Shown here: positions 1-4,756 of the stretch, piece after piece | Numbering within the stretch: the first letter of the stretch is position 1 | Layout of the letters: each line of letters opens with the position of its first letter | The notes under the pieces: generated by a model | What the model saw: only the letters and a program-made list of their open reading frames with translations | Database searches by the model: none | Told to the model about the DNA's origin: nothing | Made by a program: the position numbers and the translations under genes | DNA from: Candidatus Cloacimonadota bacterium | GTDB lineage: Bacteria > Cloacimonadota > Cloacimonadia > Cloacimonadales > Cloacimonadaceae | Reading direction: 5' to 3' | Length of the DNA: 6,704 nucleotides | Assembly (NCBI GenBank): GCA_017995495.1 | Contig: JAGOIS010000079.1 | Span: 1 to 6,704 of the forward strand

Positions 1-379
1 TGGCGCTGAGCGGGCATTCTCCGGATCCCCAGGAACTGTTGTTCAGAGGCATCACGCCGCCGCCTGTGGGTCCGGCATAAACGTTGGAGTGGGAGGTGCG
101 GTCGTAATAGCCGGCGATCATGGCCGCAGAGGTTGCCGAACATCCGTAACACCAGTCAAAGGCAGGGACATTTGACAGGATAACCGCGCTGCGGCCGGGT
201 GTGGCAACCGGTCCGGGGACGCGTTTTTCCACGGGGATGCCGGGAACCTTGATCCTGTCGATCAGCCGGCCATCGGGGCCGGGGAAGCTGGACACAACAT
301 ATTCGTTCGACAGGGCGGAAAGGAAGGACACGCTCGCGAACAGCAAAGCAAAAAGGGTGAAACGTGCGCTGCGGCTCAT
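1..379 (-). CDS. Exported cysteine-peptidase-like protein (C39/papain-like), N-terminal part
   Basis: Partial gene: 126 codons are visible and the frame is still open at the left edge. The start ATG (379-377) follows a strong AAGGAG (391-386) at 6 nt. Residues 1-24 look like a Sec signal peptide: Arg3 and Arg6, then a hydrophobic stretch (FTLFALLFASVSFLSALS), with plausible cleavage after Ala22 or Ser24. Residues 70-93 read NVPAFDW-CYGCSATSAAM-IAGYYD. A Cys before a small-residue helix and a YYD is reminiscent of the nucleophile region of C39-like/papain-fold peptidases, so Cys80 is the candidate nucleophile. Cys77 sits three residues earlier, and the two could instead form a disulfide. The Gly/Asn-rich part that follows (GPTGGGVMPLNNSSWGSG) gives no further clue. 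The catalytic His and Asp would lie beyond the edge, so activity cannot be judged. It is transcribed in the same direction as the HIT gene upstream but lies 187 nt away with its own promoter-like sequence, so it is probably a separate unit. Presence and export are fairly sure; the peptidase assignment is moderate. Confidence 0.72.
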   Translation of the reverse strand, partial: MSRSARFTLFALLFASVSFLSALSNEYVVSSFPGPDGRLIDRIKVPGIPVEKRVPGPVATPGRSAVILSNVPAFDWCYGCSATSAAMIAGYYDRTSHSNVYAGPTGGGVMPLNNSSWGSGECPLSA

Positions 380-381
380 GA

Positions 382-401
382 TCTGCTCCTTTTTTAGCAG
401 A
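382..401 (-). promoter_or_regulatory. Hairpin presenting the Shine-Dalgarno of the exported protein
   Basis: On the minus strand TCTGCT (401-396) pairs perfectly with AGCAGA (387-382) around the 8-nt loop AAAAAAGG. The Shine-Dalgarno AAGGAG (391-386) lies half in the loop and half in the 3' stem arm, and the start codon follows 2 nt after the stem. The stem is short (6 bp, three of them A-U), so it would be marginally stable. It may tune translation or may be chance. Confidence 0.35.
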
Positions 402-424
402 GTTTTTATGATGACCCGGCGAAA

Positions 425-451
425 ATAATCAGGACATCGGGATCAGGTCAA
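425..451 (-). promoter_or_regulatory. Candidate promoter of the exported-protein gene
   Basis: The minus strand shows TTGACC (451-446, 5/6 to the -35 consensus), a 15-nt spacer and GATTAT (430-425, 4/6 to TATAAT) followed by a T-rich stretch. The -10 lies 45 nt upstream of the start codon. The spacer is shorter than the usual 17 nt, so the assignment is tentative. Confidence 0.35.
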
Positions 452-566
452 GAAAAATCTGTTTTTACATTCAAATTATTTCATGCTTGAACCAAATCCC
501 TTCAGCCACCGTTACCTTCCTTCCCTTGCAGGAGTCAACATCCATCCTGCCGTTCATCGATCCGGA

Positions 567-926
567 TCACAGCACCTCCCTCAGGGAAGCGGTGATCCTG
601 CGGAAATTGGTCCTGTCGCCGATGTAGCGGGGTATCAGGTGCAGATGGAAGTGGAAAACGCTCTGCCCGGCCGCGGCGCCGCAATTCATCAGCAGTTTAT
701 AGCCATCGGGGTGGTGTTCGCTGTCCAGGAGCAGGCGCAGTTCGCGGCTGAGGTCGGTCAGGGCGGAGGCTTCCGCGGCGGAGAGTTCAAAAAAGTCCTT
801 CAGGTGGCGGCGGGAAACGACGAGGCAGTGGCCTTCGGAGATGGGATGGCGGTCCCGGATGGCGACAAAATGTGCGTTGGCCAGCAGGATCTGCTGGGGG
901 TTCAAATTGCAAAAGGGGCAGTCCAT
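567..926 (-). CDS. HIT-family (histidine triad) nucleotide hydrolase/transferase
   Basis: A complete 119-residue protein of the usual single-domain HIT length. HIT proteins bind purine nucleotides and cleave phosphoramidate or phosphoanhydride bonds through a histidine-AMP intermediate in the cytosol. The signature HFHLHLIP (residues 92-99, pattern H-x-H-x-H) is intact, with His94 as expected nucleophile. Upstream are NCGAAAGQS (81-89), whose Asn and Gly-Gln-Ser contact the nucleotide in the family, and GHCLVVSRRH (32-41). Cys3 and Cys6 (CPFC), with His41 and His92, resemble the zinc-binding set of many bacterial members. The substrate cannot be told from sequence (HinT-like AMP-lysine and Ap4A are possibilities). 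I chose ATG at 926 because CPFC then sits at the N-terminus as in the family, and because AAGGAAG (942-936) precedes it; the frame stays open to 983, but the 19 extra residues are low-complexity and lack support. It diverges from tldD. Confidence 0.93.
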   Translation of the reverse strand: MDCPFCNLNPQQILLANAHFVAIRDRHPISEGHCLVVSRRHLKDFFELSAAEASALTDLSRELRLLLDSEHHPDGYKLLMNCGAAAGQSVFHFHLHLIPRYIGDRTNFRRITASLREVL

Positions 927-935
927 GGTCTCTAT

Positions 936-942
936 CTTCCTT
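936..942 (-). promoter_or_regulatory. Ribosome binding site deciding the HIT start
   Basis: AAGGAAG on the minus strand ends 9 nt before the ATG at 926. It lies downstream of the alternative in-frame start at 983 and so would be inside the coding region if that start were used, which supports the shorter protein. Confidence 0.6.
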
Positions 943-981
943 TTTGGATTTATGTTTAAGCTGCTTGGAGCCGATCTTGGC

Positions 982-1011
982 ATGATGGCGCGGGGGGGCT
1001 GGATCTGTCAA
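982..1011 (-). promoter_or_regulatory. Candidate promoter of the HIT gene
   Basis: Minus strand: a perfect TTGACA (1011-1006), an 18-nt spacer, then CATCAT (987-982, 4/6 to TATAAT). The spacer contains a run of seven C (G on the plus strand, 992-998). The -10 lies 55 nt upstream of the HIT start. It is the best promoter candidate for this gene but the -10 is weak. Confidence 0.4.
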
Positions 1012-1025
1012 ATGGAAAATCCGGC

Positions 1026-1051
1026 TTGACAAGCGGGGGCGGGGAATTTTG
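1026..1051 (+). promoter_or_regulatory. Candidate promoter of the tldD-pmbA operon
   Basis: A perfect TTGACA at 1026-1031 points toward tldD. No TATAAT-like hexamer lies 16-19 nt downstream; the only AT-rich block is AATTTTG at 1045-1051 after a spacer of mainly G. Either the -10 is degenerate, or the box is used with a different -10 element, or it is an operator half-site. It forms a back-to-back pair with the opposite box at 1006-1011. Confidence 0.28.
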
Positions 1052-1111
1052 CTGGAATGGAAGGCGGTTTGCAAGATCTGGATAGCATAGCCACGAACTA
1101 AGATCCACAAT

Positions 1112-1117
1112 GGGAGG
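1112..1117 (+). promoter_or_regulatory. Ribosome binding site deciding the tldD start
   Basis: GGGAGG lies 4 nt before the ATG at 1122. An in-frame ATG at 1110 directly overlaps this motif and has no good Shine-Dalgarno of its own, so 1122 is the better start. Confidence 0.7.
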
Positions 1118-1121
1118 ATTG

Positions 1122-2564
1122 ATGAAATATCTTGACCTGGCCATGAACGCGGCGGAGAAGCTCGGCGCCGAATATGCCGACATCCGCGTTCAGAAGACCA
1201 CCGACGAGGTGATCTATCTGCAGAACCTGAGCCTCAAAAACACGTCCAACAGCGTGCTTTACGGCTACGGGATCCGCTTTTTCAAGGACGGGGCCTGGGG
1301 CTTCGCCCATTCCAACGTGTTCACGGATGAGGCGCTGCTGGGCACTGTCAAACGCGCGGCCGAGATCTCCTCGCTCTCCGCCTCGGTGAACAAGGACAAA
1401 AAATTGCGCCTGGCCCCCGAGCGCAGCTACATCGCCAAATACGAGACGCCGGTGCGCATCGATCCGCGCACGGTGCCGATGAAGGAAAAGGTGGAGCTGA
1501 TGCTGGAGGTCAACCGCACCCTGCTGGCCTTTGAGGGAGTGAAGCGGGCGATGTTTTACCTCATCATGCACCGGGATGAGAAGTGGTTTGGCTCCACCCT
1601 GGGCAGCAGACTGGAACTGAACACCCAGTGGATCACGCCCATGCTCACGGCCACGGCGGTGCATGAAGGCGACAGCCAGAGCCGCAGCTTCAATGAAGGC
1701 GGCAAAGCCACCGGCTGGGAATGGATCGAAAGCCTGAACCTGACGGAAAAGGCGAAACAGGTGGCGGAGGAAGCCCTGATCAAGGTGAAGGCCGATCCGC
1801 TGGGCCCGGAAGAGCGGCGCACCCTGATCCTGGACCCCATCCACCTGGGCCTCACGATGCACGAAAGCGTGGGCCATCCCACCGAGCTGGACCGCGTTTT
1901 GGGCTGGGAGGCCGACTACGCCGGCATCTCCTTCGCCACTCCGGAAAAGCTCAAGAACTACCGCTACGGCAGCGAGATCGTCAACTTCGTGGGTGACAAC
2001 ACCCTCTCTGAAGGTTTGGCCACCCTCGGTTTCGACGACGACGGCGTGCCCGGCCAAAAATGGCACATCATCAAGGACGGGATCCTCAACGAATACGGCA
2101 GCACCCGCGACACCGCCATGGAGATCGGGCTGGGCTATTCCCGCGGCTGCAACCGCGCCACCTACTATTACGACCAGCCGATCAACCGCATCCCCAACCT
2201 CTATCTGCTGCCGGGAACCAAAGAACTCAGCCCGGGTGAGCTGATCGCCGACACCGAAGACGGGGTCTACATCCAGGGCCAGGGCAGCTTTTCCATCGAC
2301 CAGCACCGCGTCAATTTCCAGTTCGGCGGCGATTTCTTCTGGGAGATCAAGAACGGCAAGCTGTTCCGCCCGCTCAAAAAGGTGATCTACAAATCCAGCA
2401 ATCCGGAATTTTGGAACAGTTGCGACGCCATCTGCGATCAACGCCACTGGCAGCCTTTCGGCGTGATCAACTGCGGCAAAGGCCAGCCCAGCCAGTCGGC
2501 CAGGATGACGCACGGCGCCGCTACCGCCAGATTCCGCAATATCCGCGTGGGAGGTTCACAATGA
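1122..2564 (+). CDS. tldD: TldD metallopeptidase (TldD/PmbA family, catalytic subunit)
   Basis: A 480-residue protein matching the family length (about 480). TldD pairs with TldE (PmbA) to form a cytosolic metalloprotease that degrades unstructured peptides; in enterobacteria the pair matures microcin B17 and processes CcdA. The N-terminal half carries the usual PmbA/TldD fold start (MKYLDLAMNAAEKLGAEYAD). The catalytic HExxxH is intact as HESVGHPTELDR, with His247, Glu248 and His252. The third metal ligand is expected to be Cys451 in NCGKGQ, followed by a GAATARFRNIRVGG-type C-terminus as in family members. The wording HESVGHPxELDR followed by GWEADYAGISF marks a sequence subfamily different from E. 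coli TldD, which I remember from Actinobacteria and other phyla annotated only as 'TldD/PmbA family protein'. The stop overlaps the pmbA start by 4 nt (ATGA), implying co-transcription and coupled translation. No candidate substrate peptide gene is visible nearby. ATG 1122 is preferred over 1110. Confidence 0.95.
   Translation: MKYLDLAMNAAEKLGAEYADIRVQKTTDEVIYLQNLSLKNTSNSVLYGYGIRFFKDGAWGFAHSNVFTDEALLGTVKRAAEISSLSASVNKDKKLRLAPERSYIAKYETPVRIDPRTVPMKEKVELMLEVNRTLLAFEGVKRAMFYLIMHRDEKWFGSTLGSRLELNTQWITPMLTATAVHEGDSQSRSFNEGGKATGWEWIESLNLTEKAKQVAEEALIKVKADPLGPEERRTLILDPIHLGLTMHESVGHPTELDRVLGWEADYAGISFATPEKLKNYRYGSEIVNFVGDNTLSEGLATLGFDDDGVPGQKWHIIKDGILNEYGSTRDTAMEIGLGYSRGCNRATYYYDQPINRIPNLYLLPGTKELSPGELIADTEDGVYIQGQGSFSIDQHRVNFQFGGDFFWEIKNGKLFRPLKKVIYKSSNPEFWNSCDAICDQRHWQPFGVINCGKGQPSQSARMTHGAATARFRNIRVGGSQ
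2549..2554 (+). promoter_or_regulatory. Ribosome binding site of pmbA inside tldD
   Basis: GGGAGG lies 6 nt before the ATG at 2561, within the last codons of tldD, where it also encodes the conserved Val-Gly-Gly tail. It rules out the 50-codon upstream extension that stays open in the pmbA frame from 2411. Confidence 0.75.
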
Positions 2565-3841
2565 ATCCGCTCTTCGAAAAGATCGCCCAATACGTTCAAA
2601 CCCACTGCCAGGCAGATGATTACGAGCTGAACATCAGCCTCAGCGACAGCCACGAGACCCGCTTCGCCCAAAACGGCATCACCCAGCACATCGCCGGACC
2701 GGGACTGGATATCACCCTGGGGGTGGCCTTCGGGCAAAAAACCGGCGGCTGCAGCGTGAACCAGGACGACGAAGCCACTCTGGACCACCTGATCAAAACT
2801 GCCGAGTCCATCGCCCGGCTCAACCGCCCGGACCCGGAATACATGCCCAGCATGGGCGCGCAGCAGCTTCAGCCGGTGAACAATTGCGATCCGGCCACTC
2901 GGGATCTGGAACCCGCCCGGATGGTGGAGATCGTGGCCCAGGCCATTGCCAAGGCCAAGGCTTACGGCGCCACGGTTTCCGGCATGACGGAAAAACACAT
3001 CGTCGAAAGCGCTTTCTTCACCAAAAACGGTTTCGCGGGCAGCGACACACTCAGCAGCTTCGGCCATTCCATGACCCTGAAAAAGGACGCGGTGGAAACC
3101 AAGGTCTCCTACTCGGCCCTGGATTTCGGCAAGTTCTCGCTGGAACAAGAGTTTGAACGCCTGCTCGCCCAGGCGGAAAGCCTGAAATCGATGCAGGATT
3201 TTGATCCCTGCAAGATACCCGTGATCCTGCGTCCGCCCGCGCTGGAGGAACTGCTGTGGTTCATGGCCTGGATGATGAACCGGCGCCAGAGCGACGAAGG
3301 TTTCACCCCTTACACCGGCCAGTTGGGTCAGCCCTTCTTTGGAAGTAATTTCAGCCTGCGCTCCACTCTGAAAGAACCGCGGCTCTACGCCCGGCCTTTT
3401 GACCGCGAAGGGATCGCCAACCGGGAAATCAGCTGGGTGGAAAACGGTGTGCTGCAAAATCTGCCCACCAACCGGCATTGGGCCAAAGAAAAGAACGCCG
3501 AGCCGCAGAGCCTCTACAACTACTTCATCCCCGGCGGTGACGCCACGGAGGAGGAGATGATGAAGCTGGTGCCGCGCGGCCTGATCATCAACCGCTTCTG
3601 GTACATCCGCACCGTTGATGCCAAGGCTGGGGAATTCACCGGCATGACCCGCGACGGCGTGCTGTATTTTGAAGACGGCCAGGTGAAGCACGCGGTGAAC
3701 AATCTGCGCTTCAACGAGATGCCCCACGACGCCACCAGAAGGATCCTGGCGCTGGGTAAACAGGAATCGCCCTCACCCTCCAGTTGCATACCCACAATGT
3801 TGATCGACGCCTTCAATTTTGTGGACAAGACCAATTTCTAA
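2561..3841 (+). CDS. pmbA: TldE/PmbA, non-catalytic partner of TldD
   Basis: A 426-residue member of the PmbA/TldD family, slightly shorter than E. coli PmbA (about 450). In the known complex this subunit lacks the metal site and shapes the chamber that admits unfolded peptides to TldD. Here too the HExxxH is absent: the aligned region around residues 226-236 reads PPALEELLWFM. Family features are present, including an N-terminal alpha/beta region ending in DITLGVAFG, a mid-protein GFTPYTGQLGQPFF segment, and a C-terminal EFTGMTRDGVLYFEDGQV where family members carry a Gly-rich strand leading to an 'enGe' turn. The start is set by GGGAGG at 6 nt and by the 4-nt overlap with tldD. The C-terminus (ALGKQESPSPSSCIPTM and onward) is plausible for the family. 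The catalytic/non-catalytic pairing in one operon is strong evidence for a functional heterocomplex. Confidence 0.92.
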   Translation: MNPLFEKIAQYVQTHCQADDYELNISLSDSHETRFAQNGITQHIAGPGLDITLGVAFGQKTGGCSVNQDDEATLDHLIKTAESIARLNRPDPEYMPSMGAQQLQPVNNCDPATRDLEPARMVEIVAQAIAKAKAYGATVSGMTEKHIVESAFFTKNGFAGSDTLSSFGHSMTLKKDAVETKVSYSALDFGKFSLEQEFERLLAQAESLKSMQDFDPCKIPVILRPPALEELLWFMAWMMNRRQSDEGFTPYTGQLGQPFFGSNFSLRSTLKEPRLYARPFDREGIANREISWVENGVLQNLPTNRHWAKEKNAEPQSLYNYFIPGGDATEEEMMKLVPRGLIINRFWYIRTVDAKAGEFTGMTRDGVLYFEDGQVKHAVNNLRFNEMPHDATRRILALGKQESPSPSSCIPTMLIDAFNFVDKTNF

Positions 3842-3979
3842 AAAATAGATTGACAGAATTAAGGCCTGGCATTTTTCGTCACATTATACAGGGATTAACA
3901 TTCCTTGAGCCTATTCCTTTATGTTCTGGGAGAGCCTCAAACCCGAATGTCAGATGTCCCAAACACAAAGGAGAAAACA
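3842..3979 (+). promoter_or_regulatory. Intergenic region with candidate promoter of the zinc-ribbon gene
   Basis: This 138-nt gap holds no terminator I can see for pmbA, so read-through into the next gene is possible. It is clearly richer in A/T than its neighbours. Candidate elements are TTGACA at 3850-3855 with TTTTTC after a 16-nt spacer (3872-3877), TATACA at 3885-3890, and TTAACA at 3895-3900 with TATGTT after a 19-nt spacer (3920-3925). A short direct repeat, ATGTC at 3947-3951 and 3954-3958, lies just upstream of the ribosome binding site. None of the pairs is a clean sigma-70 promoter, so I do not choose between them. Confidence 0.35.
3968..3973 (+). promoter_or_regulatory. Ribosome binding site deciding the zinc-ribbon start
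   Basis: AAGGAG lies 6 nt before ATG 3980. An in-frame TTG at 3905 would add 25 residues unrelated to the domain and has no comparable site. Confidence 0.75.
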
Positions 3980-4156
3980 ATGCCAGACAAGACATTGATT
4001 TGCAAAGACTGCTCAAAGGAATTCGTGTTCACCGAAGGCGAACAGGAATTTTACAAGGAAAAGGGCCTCACCAACGAGCCCCAGCGCTGCCCCGATTGCC
4101 GCAAGAACAAAAAGCAGCAATACAACCGCAACAGATTTCAACGCAACTCATATTGA
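3980..4156 (+). CDS. Small zinc-ribbon protein (zf-trcl-like), 58 residues
   Basis: A complete 58-residue protein with two Cys pairs, CKDC (Cys8, Cys11) and CPDC (Cys37, Cys40), expected to hold one structural zinc. The text between them, EFVFTEGEQEFYKEKGLTNE, is the hallmark of the small 'probable zinc-ribbon' family (Pfam zf-trcl), which is widespread and functionally undefined. The C-terminal tail from residue 41 (RKNKKQQYNRNRFQRNSY) is basic and Asn/Gln-rich and could bind nucleic acid or ribosomes; that is inference. The full ORF from a strong Shine-Dalgarno to a stop just before a strong terminator shows it is a genuine short gene. It could be expressed alone or by read-through from pmbA, but nothing in it points to a TldD role. 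Confidence 0.9.
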   Translation: MPDKTLICKDCSKEFVFTEGEQEFYKEKGLTNEPQRCPDCRKNKKQQYNRNRFQRNSY

Positions 4157-4180
4157 GTGAGCGCTGAAGAAAGCTAAAGC

Positions 4181-4212
4181 AACCGCCGTCCCTCGGGACG
4201 GCGGTTTTGTTT
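4181..4212 (+). terminator. Rho-independent terminator, probably bidirectional
   Basis: AACCGCCGTCC (4181-4191), the CTCG tetraloop (4192-4195) and GGACGGCGGTT (4196-4206) form a perfect 11-bp stem, running into TTTTGTTT (4205-4212). It lies 24 nt after the zinc-ribbon stop codon. On the minus strand the same stem follows the lipoprotein stop by about 30 nt and is followed by a moderately T-rich stretch (TTGCTTTAGCTTTC), so it can probably terminate both convergent genes, better in the plus direction. Confidence 0.93.
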
Positions 4213-4235
4213 AACTCTTGATCGGGGGATCGGGC

Positions 4236-4526
4236 TCAGGGCACCGTCACTTCCACTGTCTGGCCGGATTCCACGACGATTGTATCCGCCAGCAGGACCC
4301 TGTTCTTGGAGCGGATCTCCAGATCGTGGCCGCCAACCTTGAGGCGGACGCGGTTGCTGTCGTCGGAGGGATCCACACCCAGCTTGGTTCCGTCCACCCA
4401 GGCTTCGCGGTTCATCATGCTGCCGGCCAGGCTCAGGTAACCATATTCGGCGGCTGAGTTCGCGGCGGAGGAGGCGCAGGCCGCGAGCAGCAGCAGCGCG
4501 GCGATGATCAGGATGCTTGGTTTCAT
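4236..4526 (-). CDS. Small lipoprotein with PEGA-like domain
   Basis: A 96-residue protein of unknown specific function. Lys2 and a hydrophobic run (residues 5-16, ILIIAALLLLAA) end in the lipobox LAAC with Cys17, so it should be lipidated after signal peptidase II cleavage. Ala at +2 suggests, by the E. coli rule, the outer membrane. After a short Ala/Ser linker, residues 28-96 resemble a single PEGA domain, a small beta-sandwich found in envelope proteins: VDGTKLG (44-50), then DP, a central VGGHDLEIRS (64-73) and a final ESGQTVEVTVP. This resemblance is by pattern only. AAAGGAA (4539-4533) lies 6 nt before the ATG. The gene faces the zinc-ribbon gene and shares its terminator, and it diverges from secA. 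Whether the lipoprotein serves the same envelope process as any neighbour is unknown. Confidence 0.8.
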   Translation of the reverse strand: MKPSILIIAALLLLAACASSAANSAAEYGYLSLAGSMMNREAWVDGTKLGVDPSDDSNRVRLKVGGHDLEIRSKNRVLLADTIVVESGQTVEVTVP

Positions 4527-4587
4527 GGTTTGTTCCTTTGGATCAGTATTCCAGTCTATAAAATTGCTTACAAGAGGGCGGTCCTGC

Positions 4588-4593
4588 TGTCAA
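4588..4593 (-). promoter_or_regulatory. Candidate -35 box of the lipoprotein gene
   Basis: A perfect TTGACA on the minus strand, 61 nt upstream of the lipoprotein start. At 17 nt the next hexamer is TAAGCA, a poor -10; a better AT-rich hexamer, TATAGA (4560-4555), is 27 nt away. The promoter of this gene is therefore not resolved. Confidence 0.28.
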
Positions 4594-4621
4594 GGGAAAA
4601 ATCCGCGGCGCCGCTTCGGGC

Positions 4622-4650
4622 TTGGCCCAATATCTTTCCAAGGATATAAT
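4622..4650 (+). promoter_or_regulatory. Sigma-70-type promoter of secA
   Basis: TTGGCC (4622-4627, 4/6), a 17-nt spacer and a perfect TATAAT (4645-4650). Transcription would start near 4657, giving a leader of about 100 nt. This is the cleanest promoter in the window. A TTGACA at 4654-4659 overlaps the expected start point and could be a second, downstream promoter element (ATTTTC follows after 16 nt, 4676-4681). Confidence 0.65.
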
Positions 4651-4706
4651 ATATTGACACAATGGGGGGGAATTGATTTTCTGACCCAACCATTTATAAA
4701 CAGACG

Positions 4707-4728
4707 TTCCGCCCGCCCGGAAGCGGGC
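4707..4728 (+). promoter_or_regulatory. Two competing hairpins in the secA leader
   Basis: Hairpin A: TTCCG (4707-4711) with CGGAA (4718-4722). Hairpin B: GCCCGC (4711-4716) with GCGGGC (4723-4728), six G-C pairs around a CCGGAA loop. They share bases and exclude each other, and B should be more stable. The Shine-Dalgarno AAGGA (4744-4748) is not in either stem. No T-run follows, so neither is a terminator. A regulatory role is conceivable but unproven. Confidence 0.35.
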
Positions 4729-4756
4729 AAGCGGAGATGATACAAGGAATTGAGAT

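Noticed and set aside
471..557. A 28-codon minus-strand ORF between HIT and the exported-protein gene
   Set aside because: The nearest GGAGG is 17 nt from its ATG, too far for a ribosome site, and the translation is featureless.
559..568. The 10-bp palindrome GATCCGGATC over the HIT stop codon
   Set aside because: No T-run follows and one isolated palindrome of this size is expected by chance. It is not a terminator.
483..959. A 158-codon plus-strand frame covering the HIT gene
   Set aside because: The opposite strand encodes an intact HIT motif with the family length, and this frame has no domain and no Shine-Dalgarno.
1098..2513. A 471-codon open frame on the minus strand opposite tldD
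   Set aside because: It is a shadow of the GC-biased third codon positions of tldD, with low-complexity His/Ala/Val-rich translation, no recognisable domain and no ribosome site. The same holds for 2438-3727 opposite pmbA and 4769-5929 opposite secA.
2411..2560. A 50-codon N-terminal extension of pmbA
   Set aside because: It overlaps the conserved C-terminus of tldD in another frame, its translation is Arg/Gln-rich shadow sequence, and GGGAGG clearly places the start at 2561.
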